Shown piece by piece: positions 12,321 to 19,918 of a stretch of 64,000 nucleotides of DNA. A program made the position numbers and the translations under genes. How positions within the stretch are numbered: the first letter of the stretch is position 1; every line of letters begins with the position of its first letter. The notes beneath the pieces were generated by a model. The model had not been told where the DNA came from. It saw only the letters and a list, made by a program, of their open reading frames with translations, and did no database searches. The DNA is from Agromyces sp. H17E-10 (GTDB lineage: Bacteria > Actinomycetota > Actinomycetes > Actinomycetales > Microbacteriaceae), in NCBI RefSeq assembly GCF_022919715.1, contig NZ_CP095042.1, positions 3,720,001-3,784,000 on the forward strand, read 5' to 3'.

Positions 12321-13661
12321 ATGAGCAAGCAGGACGGCTCGTCGCGCCAGGTGACGACGGGACCGGTCGACGATTCGGCGACCCCGATCCTGCACGTCGA
12401 CATGGACGCGTTCTTCGTCTCGGTCGAGTTGCTCAGTCGTCCCGAGCTGCGCGGCAAGCCCGTGCTCGTCGGCGGTGCCGCCGGGCGCGGGGTCGTCTCG
12501 GCTGCGAGCTACGAGGCCCGCAGGTACGGCGTGAACTCGGCGATGCCGATGTCGGTGGCCCTGCAGCGGTGCCCGAACGCGATCGTCCTGCGCGGCGACT
12601 ACGCGAGCTACTCGCGCTACTCGAAGCGGGTGATGGAGATCTTCGAGCAGGTCACCCCGCTCGTGGAGCCGCTCTCCATCGACGAGGCGTTCCTCGACGT
12701 CTCCGGGGCGCGCCGTCTCCACGGCAGCCCCGCGCAGATCGCCTGGACGATCCGCGAGCGCGTCCGTGCCGAGACCGGCCTGACGTGCTCGATCGGCGTC
12801 GCGGCGACGAAGTACGTCGCGAAGGTGGCCTCCGGCCGGGCGAAGCCCGACGGGATGCTGGTGGTGCCCGCAGCCGACACGTTGTCGTTCCTGCATCCGT
12901 TGCCGGTCTCGGCGTTGTGGGGCGTCGGTCGTGTCACCGAGGAGTCGCTGACGAGACTCGGACTGCGCACGGTCGGCGATGTCGCCGAGATGCCGTCGGA
13001 CGCCCTCGAACGAGCGGTGGGCCCGGCGCTCGCGGCTCGACTCGCTCGGCTCGCGAACGGCATCGATCCGCGCGACGTCGAGACCACGAGGTCCGAGAAG
13101 AGCATCGGGCACGAGGTCACCTTCGACCACGACCTGCGTGATCCCGAGCAGATCCGGCGGGAGCTGCTGCGGCTCTCCGACGATGTCGCCGTGCGCCTGC
13201 GCAAGGCCGGCGCAGTCGGGCGCACCGTCGTGCTCAAGCTGCGTTACGGCGACTTCCGCACCGTCACGAGGTCGCGCACGCTCGGTGAACCCACCGATGT
13301 CGCCCGGCGCATCTACGACGAGGCGTCCGCGGCCCTCGGTGAACTCGTGGGCGACGGTGCGCGCATCAGGCTGATCGGCGTCCGCGCCGAGCAGCTGCGG
13401 CCCTCCGGCGGCGGGGCCGCCCTGTGGGACCCCGACGAGGAGTGGCGTGAGGCCGAGCGCGCGATCGACGAGGTGACCGCTCGCTTCGGCCGGGGTGCCG
13501 TGCGGCCGGCCGCGCTCGTACGGCCCGGTGAGGCCGCTGCGCGCGTCGAGTCGATACGACGCACGCCCGTCGACGCGGCGATGCGCGACCGGGCGGCCGC
13601 CGAGGCGGTGGAAGCGGCGGAGGGCCGCGCGGGGGTGGATCGAACGCAGTTCGGCGGGTAG
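12321..13661 (+). CDS. dinB: DNA polymerase IV (Y-family)
   Basis: Translesion DNA polymerase that extends past damaged bases. Length 446 aa. The catalytic acidic residues are in VDMDAFFVSVE (about 28-38) and SIDEAFLDVSG (about 119-129). GVAATKYVAKVASGRAKPDG, the thumb HhH (LWGVGRVTEESLTRLGLRTV) and a little-finger domain (about 265-350) follow. The last 60 residues are a charged Arg/Ala-rich tail without an obvious QxxLxLF beta-clamp motif. The TAG stop supplies the start of the next gene's -10 hexamer. The N-terminal 20 residues before PILHVDMDAF are a short extension. Confidence 0.95.
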   Translation: MSKQDGSSRQVTTGPVDDSATPILHVDMDAFFVSVELLSRPELRGKPVLVGGAAGRGVVSAASYEARRYGVNSAMPMSVALQRCPNAIVLRGDYASYSRYSKRVMEIFEQVTPLVEPLSIDEAFLDVSGARRLHGSPAQIAWTIRERVRAETGLTCSIGVAATKYVAKVASGRAKPDGMLVVPAADTLSFLHPLPVSALWGVGRVTEESLTRLGLRTVGDVAEMPSDALERAVGPALAARLARLANGIDPRDVETTRSEKSIGHEVTFDHDLRDPEQIRRELLRLSDDVAVRLRKAGAVGRTVVLKLRYGDFRTVTRSRTLGEPTDVARRIYDEASAALGELVGDGARIRLIGVRAEQLRPSGGGAALWDPDEEWREAERAIDEVTARFGRGAVRPAALVRPGEAAARVESIRRTPVDAAMRDRAAAEAVEAAEGRAGVDRTQFGG

Positions 13662-13664
13662 CGT
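13659..13664 (+). promoter_or_regulatory. -10 hexamer TAGCGT formed on the dinB stop codon
   Basis: TAGCGT begins with the dinB TAG stop and ends 7 nt before the next ATG at 13672. No ribosome binding site is present. A leaderless start is inferred. Confidence 0.45.
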
Positions 13665-13671
13665 GGCCACC

Positions 13672-14004
13672 ATGGCTGATCTCGTCCTCGAACTCGCAGA
13701 GACCGTCGCCGGCGTCGGGGTGAAGACCTCGTACGGCGAGACGGTCGACCTCGACGGCACCAAGGTCGTGCCCGTCGCACTCGGCTACTACGGGTTCGGC
13801 GCCGGCAGCGGCAGCGACGCGGGCGGTGACCAGGCCGGCGGTGGTGGCGGCGGCGGACTGTCCATTCCGCTCGGCGCATACGTCGGCCGGGGCGGCGACG
13901 TCCGCTTCGAGCCGAACCTCATCGGACTCCTGCTCGTTGCGACGCCACTCATCTGGGTCACCGGCAAGGCGCTCAAGGCGGTCATCCGCGCGCTCAAGCA
14001 CTGA
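13672..14004 (+). CDS. GerW/YtfJ-like small protein
   Basis: Length 110 aa. The pattern ADLVLELAETVAGVGVKTSYGETVDLDG, then KVVPVALGYYGFGAG, a Gly/Asp-rich linker, then LSIPLGAYVGRGGDVRFEPN resembles the GerW (YtfJ sporulation protein) family. That family is widespread in non-sporulating actinobacteria, where its role is unknown. A C-terminal hydrophobic segment (LIGLLLVATPLIWVTGKAL, about 83-101) could anchor it in the membrane. It starts 10 nt after dinB and probably has its own leaderless promoter. Confidence 0.7.
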   Translation: MADLVLELAETVAGVGVKTSYGETVDLDGTKVVPVALGYYGFGAGSGSDAGGDQAGGGGGGGLSIPLGAYVGRGGDVRFEPNLIGLLLVATPLIWVTGKALKAVIRALKH

Positions 14005-14090
14005 CCCAAATTCCGATCCCGGTCTCCACCGCTTCCGGCGTCGGCGACGCGGGGTGTCCGTCGCACGGCGTCACGCGACCGTGCCGCGCG

Positions 14091-14096
14091 TATACT
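14091..14096 (+). promoter_or_regulatory. -10 hexamer TATACT for the thiamine operon
   Basis: TATACT lies about 10 nt upstream of the TPP riboswitch. Initiation near 14103 would transcribe the whole aptamer. The -35 is not obvious. Confidence 0.55.
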
Positions 14097-14104
14097 CGTC
14101 GGTG

Positions 14105-14195
14105 AACACGGGAGTCCGGTGAGCCGGGCTGAGAGGAAGGTTCTCAACCTTCGACCGTCGAACCTGATCTGGGTCATGCCAGCGCAGGGAGGGCA
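14105..14195 (+). ncRNA. TPP riboswitch (THI element)
   Basis: The conserved aptamer blocks are readable in order: CGGGAGTCC, GGCTGAGAGG, GACCGTCGAACCTGATCTGG and GTCATGCCAGCGCAGGGAGG. They match the THI-box consensus of CTGAGA plus ACC-GAACCTGATCTGG plus CCAGCGNAGGGA. It precedes ykoE by about 50 nt. The short distance and absence of a clear terminator suggest translational control: TPP binding would mask the GAAAGGG ribosome binding site at 14232-14238. Confidence 0.95.
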
Positions 14196-14245
14196 ATCGA
14201 TCTCAACATCCCGTGCCTCTTTCCAACGATCGAAAGGGCACGACA

Positions 14246-14875
14246 GTGCACGCAACCGCACCATCCACCACCGCCGCGACCACGCAGAAGCGCAACCTCC
14301 GCTGGCGTGTCGTCGACATCGTCGTCGCCGCGGTGCTCGGCATCGCGACCGGGGTGGTCTTCATCTTCTGGAACAGCGTCGGCTACGCGTGGTTCGTCGC
14401 GGCCGACGCCGTGACACCCGGCCTCGGCGGCATCGCGGTCGGCATCTGGCTGCTCGGGGGCGTGCTCGGCGGCCTCGTGATCCGCAAGCCGGGCGCCGCC
14501 CTCTTCGTCGAGCTGCTCGCCGCCACCGTGTCGATGCTCGTCGGCAACCAGTGGGCGATCGAGACCATCTACTCGGGGCTCGCGCAGGGCCTCGGCGCCG
14601 AGCTCGTCTTCGCGCTCTTCCTCTACCGGCGATTCGGCCTGCTGCAGGCGATGCTCGCCGGCGCGGCGGCCGGCGTCGGCGCATGGACCCTCGAGCTCTT
14701 CACGTCGGGCAACCTGCAGAAGTCTCCGGAGTTCCTCGCCCTCTACCTCGGAACCCTCGTCGTGTCGGGCGCGATCCTGGCCGGCCTCGTCGGCTGGCTG
14801 CTCGTGCGCGCGATCGCGGCGACCGGCGCGCTCAACCGGTTCGCAGCCGGCCAGGACGTGGCGCAGCGGGTCTGA
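14246..14875 (+). CDS. ykoE: ECF transporter S component YkoE (thiamine/HMP precursor)
   Basis: Substrate-binding membrane subunit of the YkoEDC ECF transporter for hydroxymethylpyrimidine or thiamine. Length 209 aa. Five to six hydrophobic helices: about 22-42 (VVDIVVAAVLGIATGVVFIF), 50-75, 85-110, 115-140 and 160-190. GTG at 14246 is preferred because GAAAGGG lies 7 nt upstream; an in-frame GTG at 14213 would add 11 residues without a ribosome binding site. The TPP riboswitch directly upstream supports the substrate class. It is the first gene of the operon. Confidence 0.9.
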   Translation: MHATAPSTTAATTQKRNLRWRVVDIVVAAVLGIATGVVFIFWNSVGYAWFVAADAVTPGLGGIAVGIWLLGGVLGGLVIRKPGAALFVELLAATVSMLVGNQWAIETIYSGLAQGLGAELVFALFLYRRFGLLQAMLAGAAAGVGAWTLELFTSGNLQKSPEFLALYLGTLVVSGAILAGLVGWLLVRAIAATGALNRFAAGQDVAQRV

Positions 14876-14876
14876 C

Positions 14877-16361
14877 GTGTCCGAAGGGCTTGCGACGCAC
14901 CCCGCCGCCGTCGACGCGCGCGGCTGGGGCTGGCGTCATGCGTCCCGGCTCCGACCGGCCGTCCAGGGGGTCGACCTGCGCGTCGAACCCGGGGAGCGCG
15001 TGCTCCTCGTCGGCCCGAGCGGGGCGGGCAAGTCGACGCTGCTGCACGCCATGGCCGGCGTGCACGGCGGCGATGACGAGGGCGAGGCCTTCGGCGAACT
15101 CCTGGTCGACGGCATCGAGCCGGCCCGCGCCCGCGGCCGGGCCGGCCTCGTGCTGCAGGACCCCGACTCGCAGGTGATCCTCGCGCGCGTCGGCGACGAC
15201 GTCGCGTTCGGGTGCGAGAACCTCGGCGTGCCGCGAGACGAGATCTGGCGCCGCGTGCACGTCGCGCTCGACGACGTCGGGCTCGATGTGCCGCTCGACC
15301 ACCCGACCTCGGCGCTGTCCGGCGGCCAGAAGCAGCGGTTGGCGCTGGCCGGTGCGCTCGCGATGCGTCCCGGCCTGCTGCTGCTCGACGAGCCGACCGC
15401 GAACCTCGACCCTGCGGGCGTCCGCGAGGTCCGGGCCGCGGTGGAACGGGTGCTCGATCGCCACGGTTCGACGCTCGTCGTCGTCGAGCACCGGGTCGAC
15501 ATCTGGGCCGACCTGGTCGATCGGGTCGTCGTGCTGGGCCACGATGGCCGCTTGATCGCCGATGGTGCGCCCCGGCTCGTGCTCGCCCGTGAGCGGGACG
15601 CGCTCCTCGACGCCGGCGTCTGGGTACCGGGTGCGCCACTCGGCGCAGGGACGGCGAGGGCGACCGACGGCACGGCACCCGATCCGATGATCGCCGCTCG
15701 AGGACTCGCCATCGGCCGCAGCGTGAAGGGCGTGGTGCAGCGAGGACTCGAGCTTGAGCTCCTCCGCGGCACGAGCACCGTCGTCACCGGGCCGAACGGG
15801 GCGGGCAAGTCGACCCTCGCCCTCACCCTCGGTGGACTGCTTCGTCCGATCGAGGGAAGGGTCGAGGCATCCGCTTCACTCTCGGCCGGTCTGCGCGGTG
15901 ATCCCATCGCCTGGCGCTCCCGTGATCTGCTGACCCGGATCGGCACCGTCTTCCAGGAGCCGGAGCACCAGTTCGTGACCAGCACGGTCCGCGCCGAACT
16001 CGAGGTCGCGCCACGTGCGCTCCGACTCGGTGACCGCGAGACCGCAGAACGCGTCGACGAACTGCTCGCACGGCTGCGGCTCGAACGGATCGCGCGGGCG
16101 AATCCGTTCACGCTGTCCGGCGGCGAGAAGCGACGGCTGTCGGTGGCCGCGGTGCTCGCCGCGCGGCCGTCGGTGCTCATCCTCGACGAACCCACCTTCG
16201 GCCAGGACCGGACGACCTGGCTCGAGCTGACGACCCTCCTGCGAACGCTCGTCGACGACGGGCTGACCCTGCTGTCGGTCACCCACGACGCGGCGTACAT
16301 CGGGGCGCTCGGCGACGATCGCATCCAGCTCGAGCACTCGACCGAACGGGCCTTCGCGTGA
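14877..16361 (+). CDS. ykoD: Energy-coupling ATPase YkoD (two fused ABC domains)
   Basis: ATPase of the thiamine-precursor ECF transporter, with both nucleotide-binding domains on one 494-aa chain. Domain 1 (about 15-235): Walker A GPSGAGKST, signature LSGGQKQR, Walker B LLLLDEPT. Domain 2 (about 265-490): Walker A GPNGAGKST, Q-loop EPEHQF, signature LSGGEKRR, Walker B VLILDEPT, H-loop SVTHD. The GTG start lies one nt after the ykoE stop. The stop overlaps the ykoC GTG by 4 nt. Confidence 0.93.
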   Translation: MSEGLATHPAAVDARGWGWRHASRLRPAVQGVDLRVEPGERVLLVGPSGAGKSTLLHAMAGVHGGDDEGEAFGELLVDGIEPARARGRAGLVLQDPDSQVILARVGDDVAFGCENLGVPRDEIWRRVHVALDDVGLDVPLDHPTSALSGGQKQRLALAGALAMRPGLLLLDEPTANLDPAGVREVRAAVERVLDRHGSTLVVVEHRVDIWADLVDRVVVLGHDGRLIADGAPRLVLARERDALLDAGVWVPGAPLGAGTARATDGTAPDPMIAARGLAIGRSVKGVVQRGLELELLRGTSTVVTGPNGAGKSTLALTLGGLLRPIEGRVEASASLSAGLRGDPIAWRSRDLLTRIGTVFQEPEHQFVTSTVRAELEVAPRALRLGDRETAERVDELLARLRLERIARANPFTLSGGEKRRLSVAAVLAARPSVLILDEPTFGQDRTTWLELTTLLRTLVDDGLTLLSVTHDAAYIGALGDDRIQLEHSTERAFA

Positions 16362-17149
16362 CGGCGACGATCGGCATCCAGGACGCCCCGCCACTGCGTC
16401 TGATCGATCGGGTGAACCCCGTGACGAAACTCGCGGCCGCGATGCTCGTGACCACGCCCCTGCTGTTCACGGTCGATTGGGTCAGTGCCGCCACCGCCCT
16501 GGTCATCGAGGTGCTCCTCTTCACGCTCGCCGGGGTGCGGCTCGGCATGCTCGTGCGGCGGGCGTGGCCGATCCTCCTCGCAGCACCCATCGCGGGCATC
16601 AGCATGCTGCTCTACGGTCGGCCGTCGGGCGAGGAGTACTGGAGCTTCTGGCTCGCGCGCATCACCGACGGATCGATCGAGCTCGCGATCGCGGTGACGA
16701 TCCGGGTGCTCGCGATCGGCTTGCCGGCCGTGCTGCTGTTCCTGCGCGTCGATCCGACCGAACTCGCCGACGGCCTGGCACAGGTCTGGCGACTGCCGAG
16801 CCGATTCGTGCTCGGTGCACTCGCCGGAGCCAGGCTCGTCGGCCTCTTCATCGAGGACTGGCACGCGATGGCACTCAGCCGTCGGGCGCGGGGGATCGGC
16901 GACACCGGCGCGCTGCGTCGATTCGCGACGATGGCGTTCGCGCTGCTCGTGCTCGCGATCCGTCGCGGTTCCAAGCTCGCGACAGCCATGGAGGCACGGG
17001 GATTCGGCAGCGACCGCACCCGCACCTGGGCGCGGGAGTCGACCGTCGGCGGAAGCGACTGGGCGCTCATCGCGATCGCGCTGGCCGTCGCCGCGGCGGC
17101 GCTCGGAGCCGCGGTCTGGGCCGGCACGTTCCATCCGGTGTGGGCGTGA
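16358..17149 (+). CDS. ykoC: ECF transporter T component YkoC
   Basis: Membrane scaffold that couples the ATPase to the S component. Length 263 aa. Hydrophobic helices at about 22-42, 44-62, 65-85 and 115-135. The CbiQ-type coupling motif is recognisable as ALSRRARGIGD (about 173) and AMEARGFGSDRTRT (about 210). A final helix at about 230-250 follows. The GTG overlaps ykoD (GTGA). The stop overlaps the GTG of the next gene, so the kinase downstream is translated together with it. Confidence 0.9.
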   Translation: MTATIGIQDAPPLRLIDRVNPVTKLAAAMLVTTPLLFTVDWVSAATALVIEVLLFTLAGVRLGMLVRRAWPILLAAPIAGISMLLYGRPSGEEYWSFWLARITDGSIELAIAVTIRVLAIGLPAVLLFLRVDPTELADGLAQVWRLPSRFVLGALAGARLVGLFIEDWHAMALSRRARGIGDTGALRRFATMAFALLVLAIRRGSKLATAMEARGFGSDRTRTWARESTVGGSDWALIAIALAVAAAALGAAVWAGTFHPVWA

Positions 17150-17727
17150 GCGACGCGGCCGCGGTCGCGCGCGTGCTCGCCGAGGTCCGACGCCGGCGCC
17201 GGCTCGCACCGCTTGCAGCGGTCGCGATCGACGGGCCGAGCGGAGCCGGGAAGTCGACGTTCGCCGGTGCACTCGCGGATGCGTGGCCTCCGGCCACCGC
17301 GCCGCGCGTCGTCGCCCTCGACTCGGTCTACCCGGGCTGGTACGGACTCGCGAGGGCCGCAGGATCGCTCGATCGCACCCTCCTCGCACCGCTCGGCCGC
17401 GGCGTGCCGGGCGGATGGCGGCGTTGGGACTGGAGCCATGATCGATCCGGCACCGCGGCGATCGTCCTGCCGGGCGGGCCGCTCATCGTCGAGGGTTGCG
17501 GCGCCTTCGAGGCGACCGCTGGACGTCCGGGCGTCGTCCGAGTCTGGCTGCGTGCCGCGGAGGCGACGCGGAAGCGTCGCGCGCTCGAACGCGACGCCGG
17601 GGGATTCGACCCGTTCTGGGATCTCTGGGAGACCGAATGGCGCCGCTACGTGCACCGCACGGCGCCGCTACGCTCGGCCGACCTCGTCCTGGCACTGCCC
17701 GACGCGGTACCGCGGGGTCTACGGTAG
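17146..17727 (+). CDS. P-loop kinase of unknown substrate, in thiamine operon
   Basis: Length 193 aa; uridine-kinase-like P-loop NTPase. Visible: Walker A AIDGPSGAGKSTFAGALAD (about 25-43), a substrate-side segment VVALDSVYPGWYGLA, a Walker-B-like strand GGPLIVEGCGAF (about 105-116) and a lid-like WLRAAEATRKRRALERD with several Arg. It ends with FWDLWETEWRRYV. No metal or base-specificity motif that I can name. It overlaps the ykoC stop by 4 nt (GTGA), placing it under the TPP riboswitch. Phosphorylation of imported HMP, thiazole or thiamine is an inference from context only; generic annotation as an ATP-binding protein would also fit. Confidence 0.75.
   Translation: MSDAAAVARVLAEVRRRRRLAPLAAVAIDGPSGAGKSTFAGALADAWPPATAPRVVALDSVYPGWYGLARAAGSLDRTLLAPLGRGVPGGWRRWDWSHDRSGTAAIVLPGGPLIVEGCGAFEATAGRPGVVRVWLRAAEATRKRRALERDAGGFDPFWDLWETEWRRYVHRTAPLRSADLVLALPDAVPRGLR
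17720..17725 (+). promoter_or_regulatory. Possible -10 hexamer TACGGT
   Basis: TACGGT ends 6 nt before the ATG at 17732 and overlaps the TAG stop of the kinase gene by one base. The following gene has no Shine-Dalgarno sequence. Confidence 0.35.
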
Positions 17728-17731
17728 GGAT

Positions 17732-17989
17732 ATGAGTGCAGATACGGTCGGCGCCCAGTACGTCGCAGAGTTCATCGACGGACCGCTCGAGGGCGAGTTC
17801 GACCACCGAGCCCTCGTCGGGGGCAAGCCCGAGCAGCGCGTCGGCATGGTCGCCGCGGTCGACGGTCTCGAATCGCTCTTCTGGTACGACGCCGTCGACG
17901 AGCGCGAGGTGGCCGGCGAGTTGCGGGTGCGCTTCAGCTTCGATGCCGGCGACTCCGATCCGGTCGAGTCGGACGACGAGAACGACTGA
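17732..17989 (+). CDS. Small acidic hypothetical protein
   Basis: Not recognised. Length 85 aa, strongly acidic, with a DGPLEGEFDHRALVGGKPEQ segment, an alternating hydrophobic middle (VGMVAAVDGLESLFWYDAV) and a C-terminal tail of Asp/Glu (SDPVESDDEND). No signal peptide or membrane segment. It starts 4 nt after the kinase stop and could be co-transcribed with the thiamine operon or made from its own leaderless promoter. Confidence 0.6.
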   Translation: MSADTVGAQYVAEFIDGPLEGEFDHRALVGGKPEQRVGMVAAVDGLESLFWYDAVDEREVAGELRVRFSFDAGDSDPVESDDEND

Positions 17990-18022
17990 CGCGCGAAGGC
18001 GCGCGGGCGTCCGCGTTCGCGC
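17990..18022. terminator. Candidate bidirectional hairpin
   Basis: GCGCGAA (17991-17997) pairs with TTCGCGC (18016-18022) in the 33-bp gap between two convergent genes. Alternative pairings inside the GC-rich loop exist. No U-tract. Confidence 0.35.
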
Positions 18023-19279
18023 CTACCCGGCCTGCCCGCTGACGAAGGCGTCGATCAGCGCGAACGGGTTGGCGAGGCGCCACAGGGGACCGGGGTCGTC
18101 GATGTCCGACGAGAGTTCGAGCTCACTGCCGATGTCGCCGCTCGCGGTCGGCACGGTCACTGTGCCGACCGCGCGGCCGGCCGTGGCGGTTGAGAACGGT
18201 TCGACGACCACGGATGCCTCGCCGGGATCGCTGCCCCAGGAAGCATCGGTCCGCTCCGTCCGTGCAACCAGCTCGGCGCGATCGCCCCACGCGGTCTCGA
18301 CGGTCCCGTAGGTGGCTCCTGCCGCGATCACGGTGATCGGCACCGCCGACGCCTCGACCGACTCGGCGGCGGCGACCGCAGCCTCGTCGAGGGTCTCGTA
18401 GTCGGGCATCATCGTCATGGCGCCCACGACGACGCGCGGGTCATCGGTGTCGCCCGACACCGTCGTCGTGAAGACGAATGACACCCCCGCTTCGTCCGTG
18501 TAGCTGCGCGACAGTGCGCGCAGGCCGTGATCGCCGAGGTGGGCGATGACGTCGGGCACGTTGCGCGAGGTCGGGTCGCTTCGCTCGGGGTCGGCCACGA
18601 GCGCGGCCAGCTGCGGATTCGCGAGTGCCATCGCGCCCAGTCGGGCGAGCTCTTCGGCCGTACCGACGTTGTCCGCCGAGAGGCCCGTGGCATCGGCGAC
18701 GTGCGTGGATTCGAACCCCTGCTCGGCGAGCCAGGCGTTCGCCTCGTCGACGTAACCGTCGAGGCTGCCGAAGGCCCATCTGGCGAGGGTGTCGGCGTGG
18801 TTGTTGCTCGATGCGAACAGGGCGGCGCGTACGACGTCGCGCTCGGTCCAGCTGTCGCCGGGTGAGACCTGGAGCGTGCGGTTGCCGGCCTTGGAGTGTT
18901 CGAGGTAGCCGGTGTAGTCGGCCGGACCGATCTTGATCGACGGCCCGGGCCCGCCGTCTTCGGGCAGCGGCAGGGCGTCGAGCGTCGCCAGCACCGTCAC
19001 GAGCTTCGCCGCGCCGCCGATCGGCACGACACCGGTTTCGCCGGAAGTCGTGAGCGTCGAGGCACCGCCGTCGTCGTCGACGAGTGCGAGCGCGCTCGAT
19101 CCGACCTCGGGCAGCACGATCGGCGGAGCCTCCGACTGCGTCTTCGCATCGGCCGCCGCGACGTGGACCTTCGCCTCGGGCAGCGGACCGAGGAGCATGG
19201 CGGGACCGTAGACGCCGACCGCGAGGATCGCGACCGCGCCGACGGCGATGCCGACGATGCGGCCGGGGGACAGACTCAT
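18023..19279 (-). CDS. PBP5-like D-Ala-D-Ala carboxypeptidase homologue lacking catalytic residues
   Basis: Length 418 aa with one N-terminal membrane helix (IVGIAVGAVAILAVGVYG, about 9-26), so anchored and extracytoplasmic. The overall layout follows peptidase family S11. The region PIGGAAKLVTVLATLDAL stands where SxxK should be and reads GAAK, so the nucleophile Ser is Gly. The SxN motif survives as SSNN. Where KTG should be, the sequence reads DEAGVSF, without the Lys. DDPRVVVGAMTMMPDY matches the later S11 strands. By sequence it should not be an active carboxypeptidase or acylated by beta-lactams through SxxK. A binding or regulatory cell-wall role is possible. Confidence 0.75.
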   Translation of the reverse strand: MSLSPGRIVGIAVGAVAILAVGVYGPAMLLGPLPEAKVHVAAADAKTQSEAPPIVLPEVGSSALALVDDDGGASTLTTSGETGVVPIGGAAKLVTVLATLDALPLPEDGGPGPSIKIGPADYTGYLEHSKAGNRTLQVSPGDSWTERDVVRAALFASSNNHADTLARWAFGSLDGYVDEANAWLAEQGFESTHVADATGLSADNVGTAEELARLGAMALANPQLAALVADPERSDPTSRNVPDVIAHLGDHGLRALSRSYTDEAGVSFVFTTTVSGDTDDPRVVVGAMTMMPDYETLDEAAVAAAESVEASAVPITVIAAGATYGTVETAWGDRAELVARTERTDASWGSDPGEASVVVEPFSTATAGRAVGTVTVPTASGDIGSELELSSDIDDPGPLWRLANPFALIDAFVSGQAG

Positions 19280-19286
19280 GACGATC

Positions 19287-19292
19287 AGGGTA
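19287..19292 (-). promoter_or_regulatory. -10 hexamer TACCCT, leaderless
   Basis: TACCCT on the minus strand ends 7 nt before the ATG at 19279. No ribosome binding site. Confidence 0.45.
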
Positions 19293-19304
19293 TCTCGGCG
19301 AAGC

Positions 19305-19664
19305 TCAGGCCCAGCCCAGCTCGTGCAGCCGGTCGTCGTCGATGCCGTAGAAATGGGCGATCTCGTGCACGAGAGTCACGTGGATCTCGTCGCGGAGCTC
19401 TTCTTCGTCTTCGCAGATCGCGAGCAGCGGCTCGCGGTAGAGGATGATGCGATCGGGCATCTCGCCGAAGCCGTATCGGTCGCGTTCGGTCAGCGCCGTG
19501 CCGTCGTAGAGACCCAGCAGGTCCAGCGAGCCGTCTTCGGGGCGGTCTTCGACGACGAACACGACGTTGTCGAGCCCGTCGATCATGTCGTCCGGCAACT
19601 GGTCGAGTTCGTCGACGACGAGCGCTTCGAAGGTCTCGGCATCGAGTTCCACGGTCTCTCCCAT
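19305..19664 (-). CDS. Small zincin-like metallopeptidase
   Basis: Length 119 aa. Matches the minimal actinobacterial metallopeptidase family, with the extended zinc motif HEIAHFYGIDDDRLHELGW at the C-terminus (HExxH followed by Gly-Ile and a final Gly-Trp). The Glu of HExxH is present. The N-terminal half (VELDAETFEALVVDELDQLP) is typical. No signal peptide, so probably cytosolic; substrate unknown. The ATG at 19664 is chosen from the family-like MGETVELD start. The frame is open upstream through the tRNA-His region, which cannot be coding. Confidence 0.8.
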   Translation of the reverse strand: MGETVELDAETFEALVVDELDQLPDDMIDGLDNVVFVVEDRPEDGSLDLLGLYDGTALTERDRYGFGEMPDRIILYREPLLAICEDEEELRDEIHVTLVHEIAHFYGIDDDRLHELGWA

Positions 19665-19728
19665 CTGGACGCTCAGCGGGGTGGATGCACGAAACGCGGG
19701 CCGTCTCCGACCCGCGCTTCGCATACAC

Positions 19729-19762
19729 CTTGGGGTGAGTAACGGGGCTTGAACCCGCGACC
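19729..19762. repeat. 34-bp direct repeat, copy 1 (tRNA-His 3' end)
   Basis: Identical to 19795-19828, at a 66-bp offset. It contains the T arm, 3' acceptor strand and CCA of tRNA-His. Confidence 0.9.
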
Positions 19763-19796
19763 CTGCGTCTGGACGAGTACCGTGACCAGGCGCTCT
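19731..19796 (-). pseudogene. Truncated, degenerate copy of tRNA-His
   Basis: Read on the minus strand, this stretch repeats tRNA-His from the 3' strand of the D stem (GAGCGCCTGGT) to the CCA end, but lacks the 5' acceptor strand and most of the D arm. Between CCTGG and the T arm the 12 nt of the real gene are replaced by 22 unrelated nt (19763-19784), so there is no GTG anticodon loop. It is directly downstream of, and abuts, the intact tRNA gene. Confidence 0.75.
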
Positions 19797-19828
19797 TGGG
19801 GTGAGTAACGGGGCTTGAACCCGCGACC
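19795..19828. repeat. 34-bp direct repeat, copy 2 (within tRNA-His)
   Basis: Second copy of the repeat at 19729-19762. Such 3'-tRNA repeats are typical of integration (att) cores, but only 32 bp separate the two copies and no integrase gene is present. Confidence 0.9.
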
Positions 19829-19873
19829 TCCTGGACCACAACCAGGCGCTCTACCAACTGAGCTATACCCACC
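19797..19873 (-). tRNA. tRNA-His (GTG)
   Basis: Full cloverleaf on the minus strand. Acceptor GTGGGTA/TACTCAC with the extra G-1 paired to C73, D arm GCTC..GAGC, anticodon stem CCTGG/CCAGG with loop TTGTGGT (anticodon GTG), T arm GCGGG TTCAAGC CCCGT, encoded CCA. The G-1 base is diagnostic for tRNA-His. Confidence 0.97.
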
Positions 19874-19918
19874 ATGCGTCTCGATCACCGTGGCGATCAG
19901 GACAACGGATAGAGCCTA

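Noticed and set aside
19729..19828. Genomic island bounded by att repeats at tRNA-His
   Set aside because: Only 32 bp lie between the two 34-bp copies and no integrase or cargo is present; at most a scar or a tandem duplication.
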